Shown here: positions 11,376 to 23,408 of the stretch, piece after piece | Position numbering within the stretch: the first letter of the stretch is position 1 | Layout of the letters: each line of letters opens with the position of its first letter | Assembly: GCA_014607495.2 (NCBI GenBank) | Contig: CP053152.1 | Coordinates: forward strand, 6,510,001 to 6,574,000 | Source: Carposina sasakii | Lineage: Eukaryota; Arthropoda; Insecta; Lepidoptera; Carposinidae | Reading direction: 5' to 3' | Length of the DNA: 64,000 nt | Translations under genes and position numbers: made by a program | The notes under the pieces: generated by a model | What the model was told of the DNA's origin: nothing | Database searches by the model: none | Seen by the model: only the letters and a program-made list of their open reading frames with translations

Positions 11376-11397
11376 CAGGGTGTTTGTGACAGCCTGG
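11376..11397 (+). mobile_element. MITE family B left terminus, cut by the gap
   Basis: CAGGGTGTTTGTGACAGCC, preceded by TA, is the left end of family B (complete at 23409-24374). The rest falls in the N gap. Confidence 0.8.
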
Positions 11398-11398
11398 G

Positions 11399-11898
11399 NN
11401 NNNNNNNNNNNNNNNNNNNNNNNNNNNNNNNNNNNNNNNNNNNNNNNNNNNNNNNNNNNNNNNNNNNNNNNNNNNNNNNNNNNNNNNNNNNNNNNNNNNN
11501 NNNNNNNNNNNNNNNNNNNNNNNNNNNNNNNNNNNNNNNNNNNNNNNNNNNNNNNNNNNNNNNNNNNNNNNNNNNNNNNNNNNNNNNNNNNNNNNNNNNN
11601 NNNNNNNNNNNNNNNNNNNNNNNNNNNNNNNNNNNNNNNNNNNNNNNNNNNNNNNNNNNNNNNNNNNNNNNNNNNNNNNNNNNNNNNNNNNNNNNNNNNN
11701 NNNNNNNNNNNNNNNNNNNNNNNNNNNNNNNNNNNNNNNNNNNNNNNNNNNNNNNNNNNNNNNNNNNNNNNNNNNNNNNNNNNNNNNNNNNNNNNNNNNN
11801 NNNNNNNNNNNNNNNNNNNNNNNNNNNNNNNNNNNNNNNNNNNNNNNNNNNNNNNNNNNNNNNNNNNNNNNNNNNNNNNNNNNNNNNNNNNNNNNNNN
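11399..11898. other. Assembly gap, exactly 500 N
   Basis: 500 consecutive N. The round length suggests a placeholder, so the true distance across it is unknown. Reading frames across it are meaningless. Confidence 0.99.
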
Positions 11899-14800
11899 CT
11901 CACCTGACGTTGGGAAGATAAAGTTGGACGGATTCAGAAGTTTTATAACCAGTTTTGCATGACAGTTGTTTTATACCACCGATGTCATATTTTTCAGGTA
12001 ATTTTTCTTTAACGCTAATTGAAACCGCTAGCGAATTGATATAAAAAGTAATCCACTTTCACATTTATTTTTTTTAAAAGAGAGCATATATTATCACTTC
12101 AATTGTGTAAGATCCTAATAATCTGAAAATCTACAACTGGTGCTTGCCCAACTGGTGGTAGAGAACATTGTGAAACACCACTTATAGACTTCAAATTGAT
12201 TCAGGCACCCATGTCCACAAAGATATGTAAAAGCTACGAGTTCGATGAAGACTCGAACAAACTAATTTGGGGGTGTGGGGTTTGAAGTGAGACCTTTGCG
12301 ATTCCTTACAAGACCCGATTAATCCAATTTAATCTTGCTGACCAAACCAATAATATAAAGTTTCCACTGATTAGTGAAGCATATTATTGTATAAAAGCGA
12401 TAATCATTGTAGAAAGGTAGTATTACCCAGATAAAAGACGATTATAATACTTAACATTCCAAACCTCCATTTTACAGACTAGAAAGTCTTTTTAGGTAAG
12501 TTTAAAGTTTCCATGCTACATGGCTTCATGAGGCTAATGCAGCATATGGGAGTCCTGTTAAAATAGGCGCAAGAGTAGATGATAATGTGCGACATAAGTT
12601 CACAAAACGCAAGATTTTACCAAGCCGCTGATGTCTTGCTATATAGTCGCGCGATATTTAATACTTTGGAATTTTGGGTTCGTAATAAAAAGAGTATGTG
12701 AAATCGACATGTCAGCTGATAAATAAGATTCATAATGATTTTCGTAAATGTCTCTTTTTCTGCACGCTAAATTAACTAAACAGATATCCACTTGTCACAT
12801 GCCTCGTCGGTTAAAAGAACAAAAAGGTTCAAAGACTTCAATACTGTGGCAGAAAGAAAAATGGATGATTAGTAACGTACCTACGATGGATGGTCTAGGT
12901 ATATCTTTTAAGGAGATCAACATAATTCATCATCTACTTATAATAAAATATCAATGTGAATACATAAATTCCTAAACTGCTAAGTATACCTAATACATAA
13001 ACTACGAGTATGTTTTTCTAACCAATTTATAACATTTATTATCTCAGTTTCATTTTTGGAAAATAGGTTTGCCATAATAATTAACGAAAAGAAAATTGGC
13101 ATAAATCTTCACCGAATTACTTTGATGTTCACCCTCATTACATTCCAAAGCTGATTTGTAAATCCGTAAATCTAGATTTGACGATGAAACGTTTATTAAA
13201 ATGTTTAGCTTATTTACTCTTTGCAACGCTTAAACAACTTCATATTCTTAATACAGACAGTCGATTTTTGTATTGAAACAAAACCAAACAAAATTCAAAC
13301 AGAAACCGCCTCATACATTAAATCACGCGCTCAAATACATTTAATCCAAGGCAAAGTTTTAACCATTTTAGGTTGTTTTAAATTTCTCAATTATAGTTTG
13401 AATTCATTTAAAAACTTTATGGACAAATTACACCATAACTAAACAAGAATAGAGAAATTGCATTATGCCTGTCGCGTAAAACAATTAAACAGCGCGTTTG
13501 GGTACTGCGATTGGACTAAAAAAAAAACATTATTTTTCCTTCATGCAATAAAATTTTTACTAAAACTTAACCGGCTACTGGATAGTTGCAGAATCCCTTG
13601 AAGTGATCATAATGTTTTGAATAAGTTTGAAATGTCTGTGAGTGCGCGGTTTATCGGTCCCTGGTTTGTCCTGTCGCCTAGTCTCGGAACCGAACGCGTC
13701 GAATTGTCCTGGCGTTTCTATTCGCACTGACTAGATTTTCATTCCAATGCTCGTGTATTCTGTGGGGCGGGCGGACAATTTTCTTTTCCATGTCAATTTA
13801 AATTTTCACGTTTAGATACAATGTTTGAATTTTTAAGTTTTGTATTTTAATATTATTCTATAATGTAGAAACTTTCTACGACACCTGGTTTACTTTTATG
13901 ATAGGTACATTATTTGTCCTACTTTTATGCGAAACACACAATCGCGGTCACATGTTGTGGGAACTAATAAATCTGGTCTACAAAAATAAACTTTTTGTAC
14001 GTAACTAATCTACTGAACTGAACTTTTGTTTGTTTTTCAAGAGTTTTTATTACGGAGAATAACCGTGAGAAATTGAAGGTTCCTGTAAACGGAATTTGCA
14101 CCGACCGACTTTTATATTCCGGTTTATTTATTTTTGTAAATAACTAACTGAAGTGGGTCAGAATGGGCCCAATAATTTAAACAACAAAGGACCCGCGGTC
14201 AGACTTCGGATGTACTAAGTAAATTACTTCTTCTACAAAGACGCCTATTCAATTGTGGAACGAGCCCAAGGATGATCGAATATTGACCACTATAATATAA
14301 TCCAAATAGCCGATTCCAACCACAAATCATACATAGAGACCTAACATTTACACGAACATAACATTACAATAATTTTACCTACCCCTTTTTTTGCGTCTTA
14401 TTATCCAATTTAATTACTTACTCGTTACCCACCCATATAGGTTTAAATATTTGCATGCCAGATTTTTTGGCAAAATATGTCGCATCGAATTTTACAATTT
14501 TTGTGTTGTGTCATCCATATTTTGTACAAATAAAATGTATTTTATTTTACTGTATTACATACCAATATATTGGTACTAATTGATTTATTTGTAAATTTTT
14601 ATTTCTGATTTTCCTTTTCAATCCCATTTTTAATATTGACTAAAGCTCAACCTTACCAAAATAATTTAAAACCTATTTATTAAGTAACAAAGCTATGTAT
14701 TAAATATAAGAGATATATATTATTTCCTGCTATAGGTACTCTGTCAGCTGCAAGGCTCTACTTTAGTCCGTACCTAAATTGTAACATTTAAACGAAAACT

Positions 14801-15385
14801 AAAGCTCGCTTCAGAAGCTCAAACTTTTTGAGAGTAATTATGTTCTCTACTCTAACAAACTATTTTCTGAACCTTGAACATTTCTAACAGCCAACTTTCA
14901 ATGACCGATCTTGAGAGATTTTTGCACATTTCATATTAAATGTTCAACTGTTTTCATACAAATTTTCAAATTGGGAATTTAAAAAAAAAAAACGAGATTC
15001 TTTATAGAACGATATTATTATACAGAGTAAAAATTTGAATACTGTCAAGATAGTTTAAATAAAAAAAAGGAGCCGTTTTTGCCCAGTTTTCTACAGGAAT
15101 AGGAACATAAATTTTTATACATTTAGAACATAAAAGGGATTTCTTTGAAACTTTACTATAATGAATACTGAGTATTGTTGTACCTACTGAAGTAAATGAA
15201 ATCAAATTTAGATTGTGTTGTTCATTTGGATTCACGAGGATGTGTATTATTATGGAACTTGAACTAATTTCAAAAATTGTATAACGTTTTTTTACTAAAA
15301 GAGTCATGTCGAAAGTTACGTATAAGATGTCTCGTTACACAGAATTATATTGATTGAATATAGTATTTGACAATATCCTAAACTA
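11899..15385. other. No recognisable feature, about 3.5 kb
   Basis: AT-rich single-copy DNA. I found no repeat family, tRNA-like sequence or ORF with protein-like character. The short forward ORFs at 12748-12975 and 13221-13442 have compositions expected by chance. This is the quietest part of the window. Confidence 0.5.
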
Positions 15386-15562
15386 TACAGGGTGTTAATA
15401 AAATCTTGAAAAATAAAATGTGACTTTTAGTCTCAAATTTTATAAAATATTTTCTATACCTCTGTAAATCTCTCATCTAAAATAAACTTTTCTGTACATC
15501 TCTGCTCGCAATGGGCTTTATTACTATCAATTTGCTTAACATAGTTATCCCTTTGTGTTAAT
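15386..15562 (+). mobile_element. MITE family C derivative, internally deleted
   Basis: The left terminus (TACAGGGTGTTAA) is joined to sequence matching the right arm of 10499-10764: ATCTTGAAAAATAAA, GTCTCAAATTTT, AATGGGCT, TTGCTTAACATA and a decayed end. Most of the left arm is missing. Confidence 0.6.
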
Positions 15563-16252
15563 CATACATACATAGTATACAGGTGTGAGTAACAGACACG
15601 TGCACACACTGAATGCTAAAAATGACTATGAACACCTATGTAGGTATGTATAAATGTTGAGTCATACGACTTGAAAATTTTCAGTGGTTTTAACGCTTTC
15701 AGAATCATAGTCTAAAGAGAGCATAATCAATATTTTCCTGACTGTTACTCTTACTCTGTAAGTAAATTGTAAATTAAAAAATTAATTTTGTATCTTACCT
15801 GTATACGTATATAGATAAGATTAGATTCATTTATTGCATGTCACAGGTTATACCCTATATTAGAGTATCATTTAGCCCTAGATTTAATTTAATCGACAAA
15901 ATGGCAAATCGTCTGTTTTTTTAAAACAGAAAGTAAACCTCTTAAACCGCACTGTTACACTGTTAAAATATTTCAATTTTATCAGTTTATATGGCACATA
16001 ACATATCATGCTTGATTAGTTTTTATCGGGAATGTATTTATTTTTATTTTATTGCTGTGTTTATGGCTCTATATTACTGTTTATCTTGATTTTAGAATAT
16101 TATTTGAAAAACCTTAGCATATTAATTTCAATGTAATTATAATATCTGATAGTAGGTATAAACTAGATCGAAAGCGTAAATGGTTTGTCATTTCAGAAGG
16201 AATAAGGTCAATGAATGCAAAATGTTTATTATTTTTCTATCCTGAACATTAA
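15563..16252. other. No recognisable feature
   Basis: AT-rich spacer with no recognised element. Confidence 0.5.
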
Positions 16253-16388
16253 CGGTGTTATTACAAAAGAATATAAGCATCATTTAAGAGAAACATTGCC
16301 TAAATTTGACGGATATTCTATACATTTTGCTGTCAAATGTCATATTTAAAACGAGTCTAACTTTAGGCGCTCTTTTGTAATAACACCA
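16253..16388. mobile_element. MITE family G (GGTGTTATTACAAAAGA termini)
   Basis: About 136 bp. The left end CGGTGTTATTACAAAAGA is matched by the complement of the right end (TGGTGTTATTACAAAAGAGC). TAA stands on both sides, which would suit a 3-bp TWA target duplication of PIF/Harbinger type, but this is one copy and the class is inferred. The right arm (AGTCTAACTTTAGGCGC) matches the left arm of the copy at 21430-21782 in complement. Confidence 0.7.
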
Positions 16389-16609
16389 TAAACTTTTTTA
16401 CTTGTTACATCTGCACTAATTGAACAGGGACCCCCCCCGAGGTGTTTAATCCTATGTACAAGCACTTACTATAGTAACGACGTACTCACTTATAGTTGCT
16501 GTTTTACTGTCTGTATTAAAACCTTCATTAGTGTTAGTTGATTAATTAGAACGCAAGCACCAAAGAGCAGATTTGAATTGCAGTAATAAATTTAAATTAG
16601 CATGAGAAA
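16389..16609. other. Spacer
   Basis: Contains an 8-C run near 16432 and no recognised element. Confidence 0.4.
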
Positions 16610-16696
16610 TACTTAGTACCCACGACACAAGACCTTAGGGATCTTAATGTGGGACTAAGTTAATGTGTTGTGAAGTGTGTGAATATTTATTTATAT
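16610..16696 (+). mobile_element. LINE 3' end
   Basis: TACCCACGACACAAGACC, then GGATCTTAATGTGGGACTAAG, then a tail AATATTTATTTATAT. It corresponds to the reverse-strand fragment at 4668-4790. Only the 3' UTR survives. An RTE fragment starts a few bases downstream, so the two insertions are adjacent. Confidence 0.6.
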
Positions 16697-16702
16697 GGGT
16701 AA

Positions 16703-17165
16703 CCTCCCATTATCTCTGAAGCGCAAACTCGTTGATATGTGCATCCTGCCTATTCCTAACTTACGGGGCACAAACTTGGTCACTAACCGAACATCAGCAG
16801 AAGTCCGCTCAGGTTTGTCAGAGAGCAATGGAACCGCAGTATCCTGGGAGTAAAGCGCACAGACCGTATTAGGACACCATACTGCGCTCCAAAACTGTTA
16901 TGTCGCTGACGTTGGCGTGCAGACCGCAAGACTGAAGTGGAACTGGGCAGGACACGTATGTCGAATGCACCCAAACAGATGGGCAAAGATAGCCACTTAT
17001 TGACTGCCTACAGACGGAAACCGGCGTAGGGGAAGACCTAGAGAAGGTGGAGGGACGACCTGGAATATTTCTGCCGGATTGGGCCACTATAGCGGAACAA
17101 GACAAGTGTGGCTCAAATGGGGGAGGCCTTTGCCCAGCAGTGGGACACAGCATAGGCTATTGAAT
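16703..17165 (+). pseudogene. RTE-type LINE, 3' fragment of reverse-transcriptase ORF
   Basis: This is the C-terminal part of an RTE-clade LINE protein, shifted between frames. In order it reads LSLKRKLVDMCILP, a frame change near 16750, LTYGAQTWSLTEHQQKSAQV, CQRAMERSILGVKRTDRI, another shift, KLKWNWAGHVCRMHPNRWAK, then GRPRRRWRDDLEYFLPDW. YGAQTWSLT and KLKW-WAGH are the hallmarks after the polymerase domain of RTE/BovB-like proteins. The catalytic domain and endonuclease are gone through 5' truncation. The end GGGGGAGGCCTTTGCCCAGC to ATAGGCT is the LINE 3' tail and also appears in SINE family S3. Not functional. Confidence 0.85.
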
Positions 17166-17359
17166 TTTTTTAAAATCAATATTAGCAATAAACTGTGTTT
17201 TTCTATCTATGCTTGTGATAGTTATATGTGCGCCTTGGAGGCGTAGGTTTGAATTAGAATTGGCAATATGAGTTTCCAAAGAAACCGTATACAGGGATAT
17301 GATGAAATGATGTTTTTCTATAATGTGTACAATATTACTTAATTTTATTTTTTTAACTT

Positions 17360-17590
17360 AGTGAGCGCCCGTGACTCCCTCCGCGTAGGCCTGTAGGTAA
17401 CCAAAATATAAGTATATTTTCCGTATAGGTATAATGTACATTAATGCCCCATTCTCAGGCTTTACCTATAGACTACCGCAAACTACTATTGCAGTAGTTT
17501 AGGCGTGAAAGCATGAACAACAGCGTTACATATGCGTGTATAGTATTAGTAAGGATATACATACATATTTAATATATTTGAAAACACGAT
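17360..17590 (+). repeat. Dispersed repeat family R, divergent copy
   Basis: Starts AGTGAGCGCCCGTGACTCCC, a variant of the family R start AGTGGACGCCCGCGACTCCG, and shares CAGTAGTTTAGGCGTGAAAGC with the copy at 49274-49675. Decayed and non-coding. Confidence 0.55.
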
Positions 17591-17741
17591 AAAGGTACAC
17601 TTTATACCTACTTACTTGAAAAATATTTCTTTATTATTATATGCATAGATTACCTTGGTTTGAGCATGGTGAACCCCTTTATAGACCGATGAAGGAGCTG
17701 AGATAAGGTCATACTGACAAGTAAAGACTTTTTGATATTAT

Positions 17742-18104
17742 GCTAGGGTTGACATCTCAAACTTTGAAAACCAGGATTTGAGGAAGAAATACCAGGACAT
17801 TTCGATTAAAACCCAGGGCTATACATGTGCGAGTCCAGTGACAATACGATTGGAGGGATTTAGTGGCTTGCGAATTTCAATCTTTAACACATTCGTGCCC
17901 GGTGACTACGTATTTGCTTCTTTTTAGGCTTTCTAGAGGTGCCGCTACACTTATTTGCCCGATGTCGGTACCCATAGAAAATGTGCTGACAGTGAATGTG
18001 TCAGGACTTTAAAACTCAGGACGATGCTTAAAACTATTCAGAACAGCCCAGGACACCCCAAAAAGCAGGACATGTCCTGGGAAAACAGGACGGTTGGCAA
18101 CCCT
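17742..18104. mobile_element. MITE family H (AGGGTTGCCAAC ends), hAT-like
   Basis: About 363 bp. The left end AGGGTTGACA and the complement of the right end AGGGTTGCCAACCGTCC form short inverted termini. ATATTAT lies on both sides (17735-17741 and 18105-18111), a candidate 7-8-bp target duplication that would fit hAT. The inside repeats CAGGACA and its complement near the right end. The short forward ORF at 17955-18143 is incidental. Confidence 0.65.
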
Positions 18105-18111
18105 ATATTAT

Positions 18112-18723
18112 ACCTAACTACCTATCTACTTATATGTAGGTAGGTATACTTAGATACATACAACCCAACTAACCAATAGTTGGATGTATAGAATACCATA
18201 GAACGTTTCGGGCTTACCCATCGGGGTTCTATAACTAGCCAAAGAAGGTAGTACGTCCATAGAAAGTGGCGCATTTATTTCTCCAATTTGCTATAAATTG
18301 CATCTATAGAAGTATCTAGTATGACAATTTTGGCCAATACAGTTTGATGTAACAGTAATTCAATTTCTTTTTGGTGATTTACAAGCCACCGCAACGCTAC
18401 CAAAGTAGCCTTTTATACTGTAAAAGAGTTAATGATTCCTTTATGACACGTATTTATAATTCATTCGTTCATTTTACATTCGTTCACTGCTATATCGCAG
18501 TATTATTTAAGAGAAAGAAACACCAAGGAAAACTTACAAGTATTTGAAACAAAAATAATACAAAATGACTACAAAAATATTATGGGTAATTCGATCGATG
18601 TTTATTAGGATAATATTCGTCTCTTGCGGGGAAAATGACATGGGATTGAGATTTTATTGATAAACTATCCATGATTAAAGACAATATTTTAATGCCCCCC
18701 CCCCCAAAATATTTAAGCCTAAG
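18112..18723. other. No recognisable feature
   Basis: Holds an 11-C homopolymer at 18695-18705 and otherwise unclassified AT-rich DNA. Confidence 0.5.
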
Positions 18724-18920
18724 TTTGCCGAGATTTGGCTAGTGTATAGCTATTGGGATGAAGAATAACGTTGCCAATATGTAAATTAGAAAAGAGATGG
18801 TAAAATTCGTGGTTATAGGTGGCTTAGTGGTATAGCGGCTGGCACGGTTTGCAGCGGTCGTGGGTTCGATTCCCACTCGGGTGAAGAATTTTTTCCATTT
18901 TCTTTATTAATAATTTTATA
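18724..18920 (+). mobile_element. tRNA-like repeat family S1, long copy
   Basis: The unit starts TTTGCCGAGATTTGG and runs through AACGTTGCCAATATG and AAAAGAGATGGTAAAATTCG before the tRNA-like part: A box TGGCTTAGTGG, B box GGTTCGATTCC with a GTGGG/CCCAC T stem, then CTCGGGTGAAG and an AT-rich tail. The roughly 90 bases before the A box are shared with 60590-60797 and partly with 60912-61078, so the tRNA-like module is internal. The anticodon arm does not fold well; I do not call a tRNA gene. This copy lacks about 20 bases just upstream of the A box that the 60-kb copies have. Confidence 0.75.
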
Positions 18921-19094
18921 ATTAAGCATTTACTGAAATAATTTCAAATAGTCATATCATAAAAATACTTTCAGTGTTCAGAACACTGCTATAGCACTTG
19001 TCATGACAGATCCCAGCTACCATTATATAAAATTAGGGTTCCCTCCAAATGTTCTTTGAGTCATAAATGAAATGATCTTATTATATTTTTAATT

Positions 19095-19690
19095 TTTATA
19101 TTCTTATTCTTTATTGTACACAGAAAAAACACACAATATACAATATTTTAGAAGATAATGTACAAAGGTGAGCTTATCTCTAACAGAGATTTCTTCCAGC
19201 CAACCATTTAATATAAAGTTATTAGCGAAGAAAAGGGAAATCATACGTGCACAACCAAAATAATAATAAAAAAAATGTACTTGATATAGACAAATAATCA
19301 AATAAATACATACAATATAACTAAATAAATACATATATACATACATATTTTATAAAATAGAACAGAAGGTAAAACTACACATCATCATTGAACAGAAAGG
19401 TAGTGATCTCTTAACTCGTCCTTGAAGGTGCCAATAGATTGCGAGTCTCTTATAGTATGAGGTAGGGAATTGCAGAGCATAATGACATAAACCGTAAATG
19501 AATAGCCATATGCTCCAAAGTTATGGCAGAGAGTTTTGAGCAACGAAGCAGTAATGGATCTGAGAGGTCTGTCCCTAGAGAACAGTATTCAAATCGCTCA
19601 CTAAGATATTGCGAGGAAGAATTTAAATTAATAATTTTAAAAAGAAGAGCGATCATTGCGACGAAGAATTAGTTTTAATAAATATAATGT
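19095..19690 (-). pseudogene. CR1/Jockey-like LINE 3' end with ORF remnant
   Basis: The reverse-strand ORF fragment reads ALLFKIINLNSSSQYLSERF, then EYCSLGTDLSDPLLLRCSK. A frameshift near 19520 moves it to YGYSFTVYVIMLCNSLPHTIRDS and FKDELRDHY. This is the extreme C-terminus of LINE reverse transcriptases, the region with the (R/C)LWNSLP-TIR-S and FK pattern also seen at 27291-27699 and 46836-47033. A 3' UTR containing the complement of GTACAAAGGTGAGCTTATCTC follows, and the element ends near TTCTTTATTGTAC (the complement of a polyadenylation-like AATAAAGAA). 5'-truncated and dead. Confidence 0.7.
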
Positions 19691-21429
19691 TATAAGATAA
19701 GACAGGTTTAGACCCAGAGTTCTAGAACATTACGGTCATACTAATTATTAATTAACATACATAGTTTTTGTGATATATGTAGTTGCTTATTTGCTCAGAA
19801 GGATAATAACGGAACCATTTTTAATTTATAGTTGATTGTTCAACTTGATTTTTACTTATTCAATATTGTTATGAAGTACATACAAAAGTGCCTTTACAAC
19901 ACTGATTTATAATTTAAAAGCAAACTTGGCCTACCATTATAAACCGTAATTCGGTTTTAGAATAGATATGGACTCTGTTACAGTACTATGTTTAATAGAA
20001 GAACTATAATAGTTGCAAAGAAAACCATATGGTCCTAAAAGAGTGTCTTTGTGACAGGTTTATCACTAGAACTATTTTGCAAACTTTTTTAGGGCAATTG
20101 AGTTATCTATGGGTATTTTAAAACTCAGCTACATTCTAATATAGCTCTGTTGTAGAGTTTTTGCGCCCACTATATTACTACAGCCCTGTAACGACGATCT
20201 ACAAACCCACATTATCATAATTTCGCCCTATAACTGATGTTCAATTTCTACAACAACAAAGACCCATTAAAGTTCGTGTGGAACCTTTATTGTGTAAATC
20301 AGAGACGTAAGGGAAATTGTGAACACTGCTATAGAGTTCTATGGTTGCATACTGGTCACTTTAGAGGTCATTACAACTCCAATCTATAACAGCTACATAA
20401 ATTAGCGAAGTATTATGTGTCGGTTTTGCTCTATAAGCTTATAGAGCTAATACATGTTATGAAACACTTTTATACAACAACACCGCTAAAACCTTTACAC
20501 ATCGTTTACCGAGCTTTTTGGAGATTTAACCTTAGGTTATAGGACAAAATTGTTAGTTGGTAATCACACACTATGTAGGTATAACGCTCACTTTAATTCA
20601 TTAAGGCTTTATACATTTTTTTTTGCTTTATCGACTTCTATAATAATAATATCTTTACTTGCATTAAAAATGGTATGTTACAGGTTGTAATAATGCAATT
20701 AAGAAACTATGTAGGTATAACAACGAACACTGTAGGTAGATAATAGTGATATTTTACAGCGAAGTCAATACAAATGAAGAAAAACAACATATTTCAGCAA
20801 TGTATTCACGCCGTCAACGACTGAAACTTTAGCATTATATTTTGTTATATTTTGTATACCTAATATCAATTTCTAGCCAAAGCTGTTGTAGTTTCCCTTT
20901 GAGAAAATATTTTGCTAATAAAATTGGACTGAGTAATGTTCTCTCGTTATTATACTCGAATATAATATTTATAAAAGTAAAATCATTGCGGCCCTTGATC
21001 AATGTTGATTGTGGGGTTACATAGATTCAGTGTGATGTGTTTGGTTGGAGCTTCAATGTTTTTTCTGTGTTTTTATTGGTAGACACTTTGCTGGTGTATG
21101 TGCTACTTATGTATTGTAAATATATTTGTGTAATAGTACTGTTTGTGTCTCATGAAAATAATAAAATAAAAATAAAATATTTTCAACTAAAAATAAAATG
21201 CTTTTAGACTAGTCTAGATTTGACTTAGATTTATTTAGGTCCTATTATAAATACAAAAATATCAGCTATGAAAAATAACAGTATCTAATGTCTATTTCTC
21301 TTAAAACTCATTACAGGAAGGCAAAAGGCAACCGTTGTCTGATTGGGAATCACTTTTAAATCAAATTATATTAAGAATAAGTTAATACCTTTTTAATTAA
21401 ACATGCCAATTTTATTGTATAGACTTATA
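19691..21429. other. Unclassified, about 1.7 kb
   Basis: Repeated words such as CTATAGAGTTCTATGG, CTATAGCTC and AACACTGCTATAG around 20100-20480 suggest an old repeat, but I see no clear ends. No coding pattern. Confidence 0.4.
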
Positions 21430-21782
21430 CGGTGTTATTACAAAAGAGCGCCTAAAGTTAGACTCGATTTAAATATGACATTTGACAGCAAAATGTATGG
21501 CATACTAGTGGACGCCCGCGACTTCATCCGTGCAGAAAAACAAAATTATCCGATAATTATGCAGATAAATATTTTTCCGGGGATAAAACCTATGTGTTAT
21601 TCCAGGGTGTCAGCTAACTTCATACCAAATTTTATTAAAATCGCTCCAGCCGTTTTTACGTGAAAGAGTAACAAACATCCATCTATTCATCCATCCATAC
21701 TTACAAGCTATCGCGTTTATAATATTAAGTAGGATCTGCCAAAAGGACATGTGTAGCTTAAAAAAAAAATTGTAATAACACG
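21430..21782. mobile_element. MITE family G interrupted by a family R insertion
   Basis: The left end CGGTGTTATTACAAAAGAGC continues into AAAGTTAGACTCG and GACATTTGACAGCAAAATG, matching the complement of 16253-16388. At 21503 it switches to family R, which ends near 21738. The right MITE terminus (TTGTAATAACACGG) then appears at 21769-21782. Confidence 0.7.
21503..21738 (+). repeat. Dispersed repeat family R, nested
   Basis: CTAGTGGACGCCCGCGACTTC start, CGCTCCAGCCGTTTTTACG in the middle, TTTATAATATTAAGTAGGAT end. It sits inside a family G MITE and is therefore younger than it. Confidence 0.7.
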
Positions 21783-23406
21783 GATATTCTTTAGAATGAC
21801 ATAAGACCAAGTTTTTAAACTACTTAGGTAGGTAATCTATCTATACAACCTCCTGCACCCACTGCTGAGTAAAAGCCTGCTATTTATTACACCACTGGCT
21901 TCTGTCGTGGACTTTCTTTCATATACACCGCCTATAAAAATCAATAGGTAATATATGTAATTACGAGTATATAGGTAAGGGCTTAAAGAAATAATAATTA
22001 GGTACAACAGTAGGTAATACAAAAACGTCGATCCGTTTAATTAATATGTTTGCAAAACATAACTATTAAATAGGTATCTAGACAAGTAGGTAATTATATC
22101 GGCATAAAAACTTGTCCTATACATCAGTTTTCTTAACTAAATCATGATGATTAATTTTGTTTTTTGATCAAAGCTCCCATACGATATCTAATATATCTGC
22201 AACATATTTCAGTTAGGTAATTAACTAAAATATTATATCTATCTTAAACAAAATTCCGTTTTAGATAAATAAATAACAGGGCAATTATGTAGCTTTATTT
22301 CGTTCACAGAATATTTTACATTTCAGCTTTTATTTTAACAGAAAACTCATTTTCTCGGAATTTAGGAAACTGTTTTCAAAATGATGAATCGAAACTTAAC
22401 GATTTACGAGTACTAAGAACTCAATTAGAATTACAATCTGCACAAATCAAAGGGTTTCGTTTCAATAATTAAAATACGTTTTATTTAATTAAATTATTTC
22501 GTCTCACTAGAACTTTATTGGGGTAAATAGAAATAAATTAATGGCTTTAAGTTTTATAATAACCTCAGTACCTTATCCCCTTGCAACGACGCGGGCGCTC
22601 TGTTTTTGAAGAACTAATTAAACACCTAGATTTAAACATAAAACCTAACAATAAAATAGGTGATATACCTTATCCGGTTTTCTAACCTAAGTAGATACTT
22701 TTTAAAAATTACTTTATATATTTAAAACAGCACCATGATCACGAATCAAAGATTCATCAATAATTTATTAATCCGATGGATCTTTGTTTGAACTCTACAT
22801 ATGGATATACAGATGTTACCTACCTCCATTTACGAAAGTTTATATAAGGGTATTTGTAACTCTTGAACGGTTTTCGAAGAACCTTGGCAGTTATATAGCT
22901 TCTGATGTATAGGTATCAAAATAACATAAATATGCGTAACATATAATTTATGACCACGTGCACGGATGTGCTGACATCAGCTATAGTATAATCATATAAA
23001 TCTTATGTAGTGATGGATAGGGTCCAGATGATCGATTGCTTACAATACAAAGTTTATCTATTTACTTACAGAGTACTAAGAAACGTGTAACGATACTTAT
23101 AGAACTATTCAATAGAATAGCCCTATTCAGATCTTATATTTGTCTGGACTATGTAATTCAATATTGTTTGAAATATATACTTACCAAACAATATTTTATA
23201 TATAAGTACGTACTTATACTTATATTTTTTCTATATGTAGTGGTAATACCTGTATAAAAATTCAAACAGAAGCAAACTATTTTAATAAATAAATATTACC
23301 TACGCTCTGTTCCAATTTGTAGAAAGAGCTTTCGACGTAGTTCCGCTCAGTTACTAAATATGCAGTTATCCGGAATTTCCCCTTTATAACTAACTACACG
23401 AAATTA
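21783..23406. other. No recognisable feature, about 1.6 kb
   Basis: AT-rich DNA with frequent TAGGTA words, no element or ORF of substance. Confidence 0.5.
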
Positions 23407-23408
23407 TA

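Larger units (their letters stand above)
1..11397. repeat. 11.4-kb duplicated block, copy 1
   Basis: This block matches 33880-45291 in the same orientation almost base for base. Position 1 pairs with 33880 and 11397 with 45291. Most 60-base lines are identical by eye, with scattered single-base changes and a few indels. It contains tRNA-like repeats, several inverted-repeat elements and no host gene. It may extend upstream of the window. Its right end is the N gap, not a natural repeat boundary. It could be a recent segmental duplication or an alternative haplotype placed in series by the assembler; the sequence alone does not decide. Confidence 0.95.

Noticed and set aside
11358..11907. Long ORFs on both strands
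   Set aside because: They are produced by the 500-N gap.
18810..18900. Functional tRNA gene
   Set aside because: A and B boxes and the T stem are good, but acceptor and anticodon arms do not pair well and the segment recurs as part of a longer repeat.
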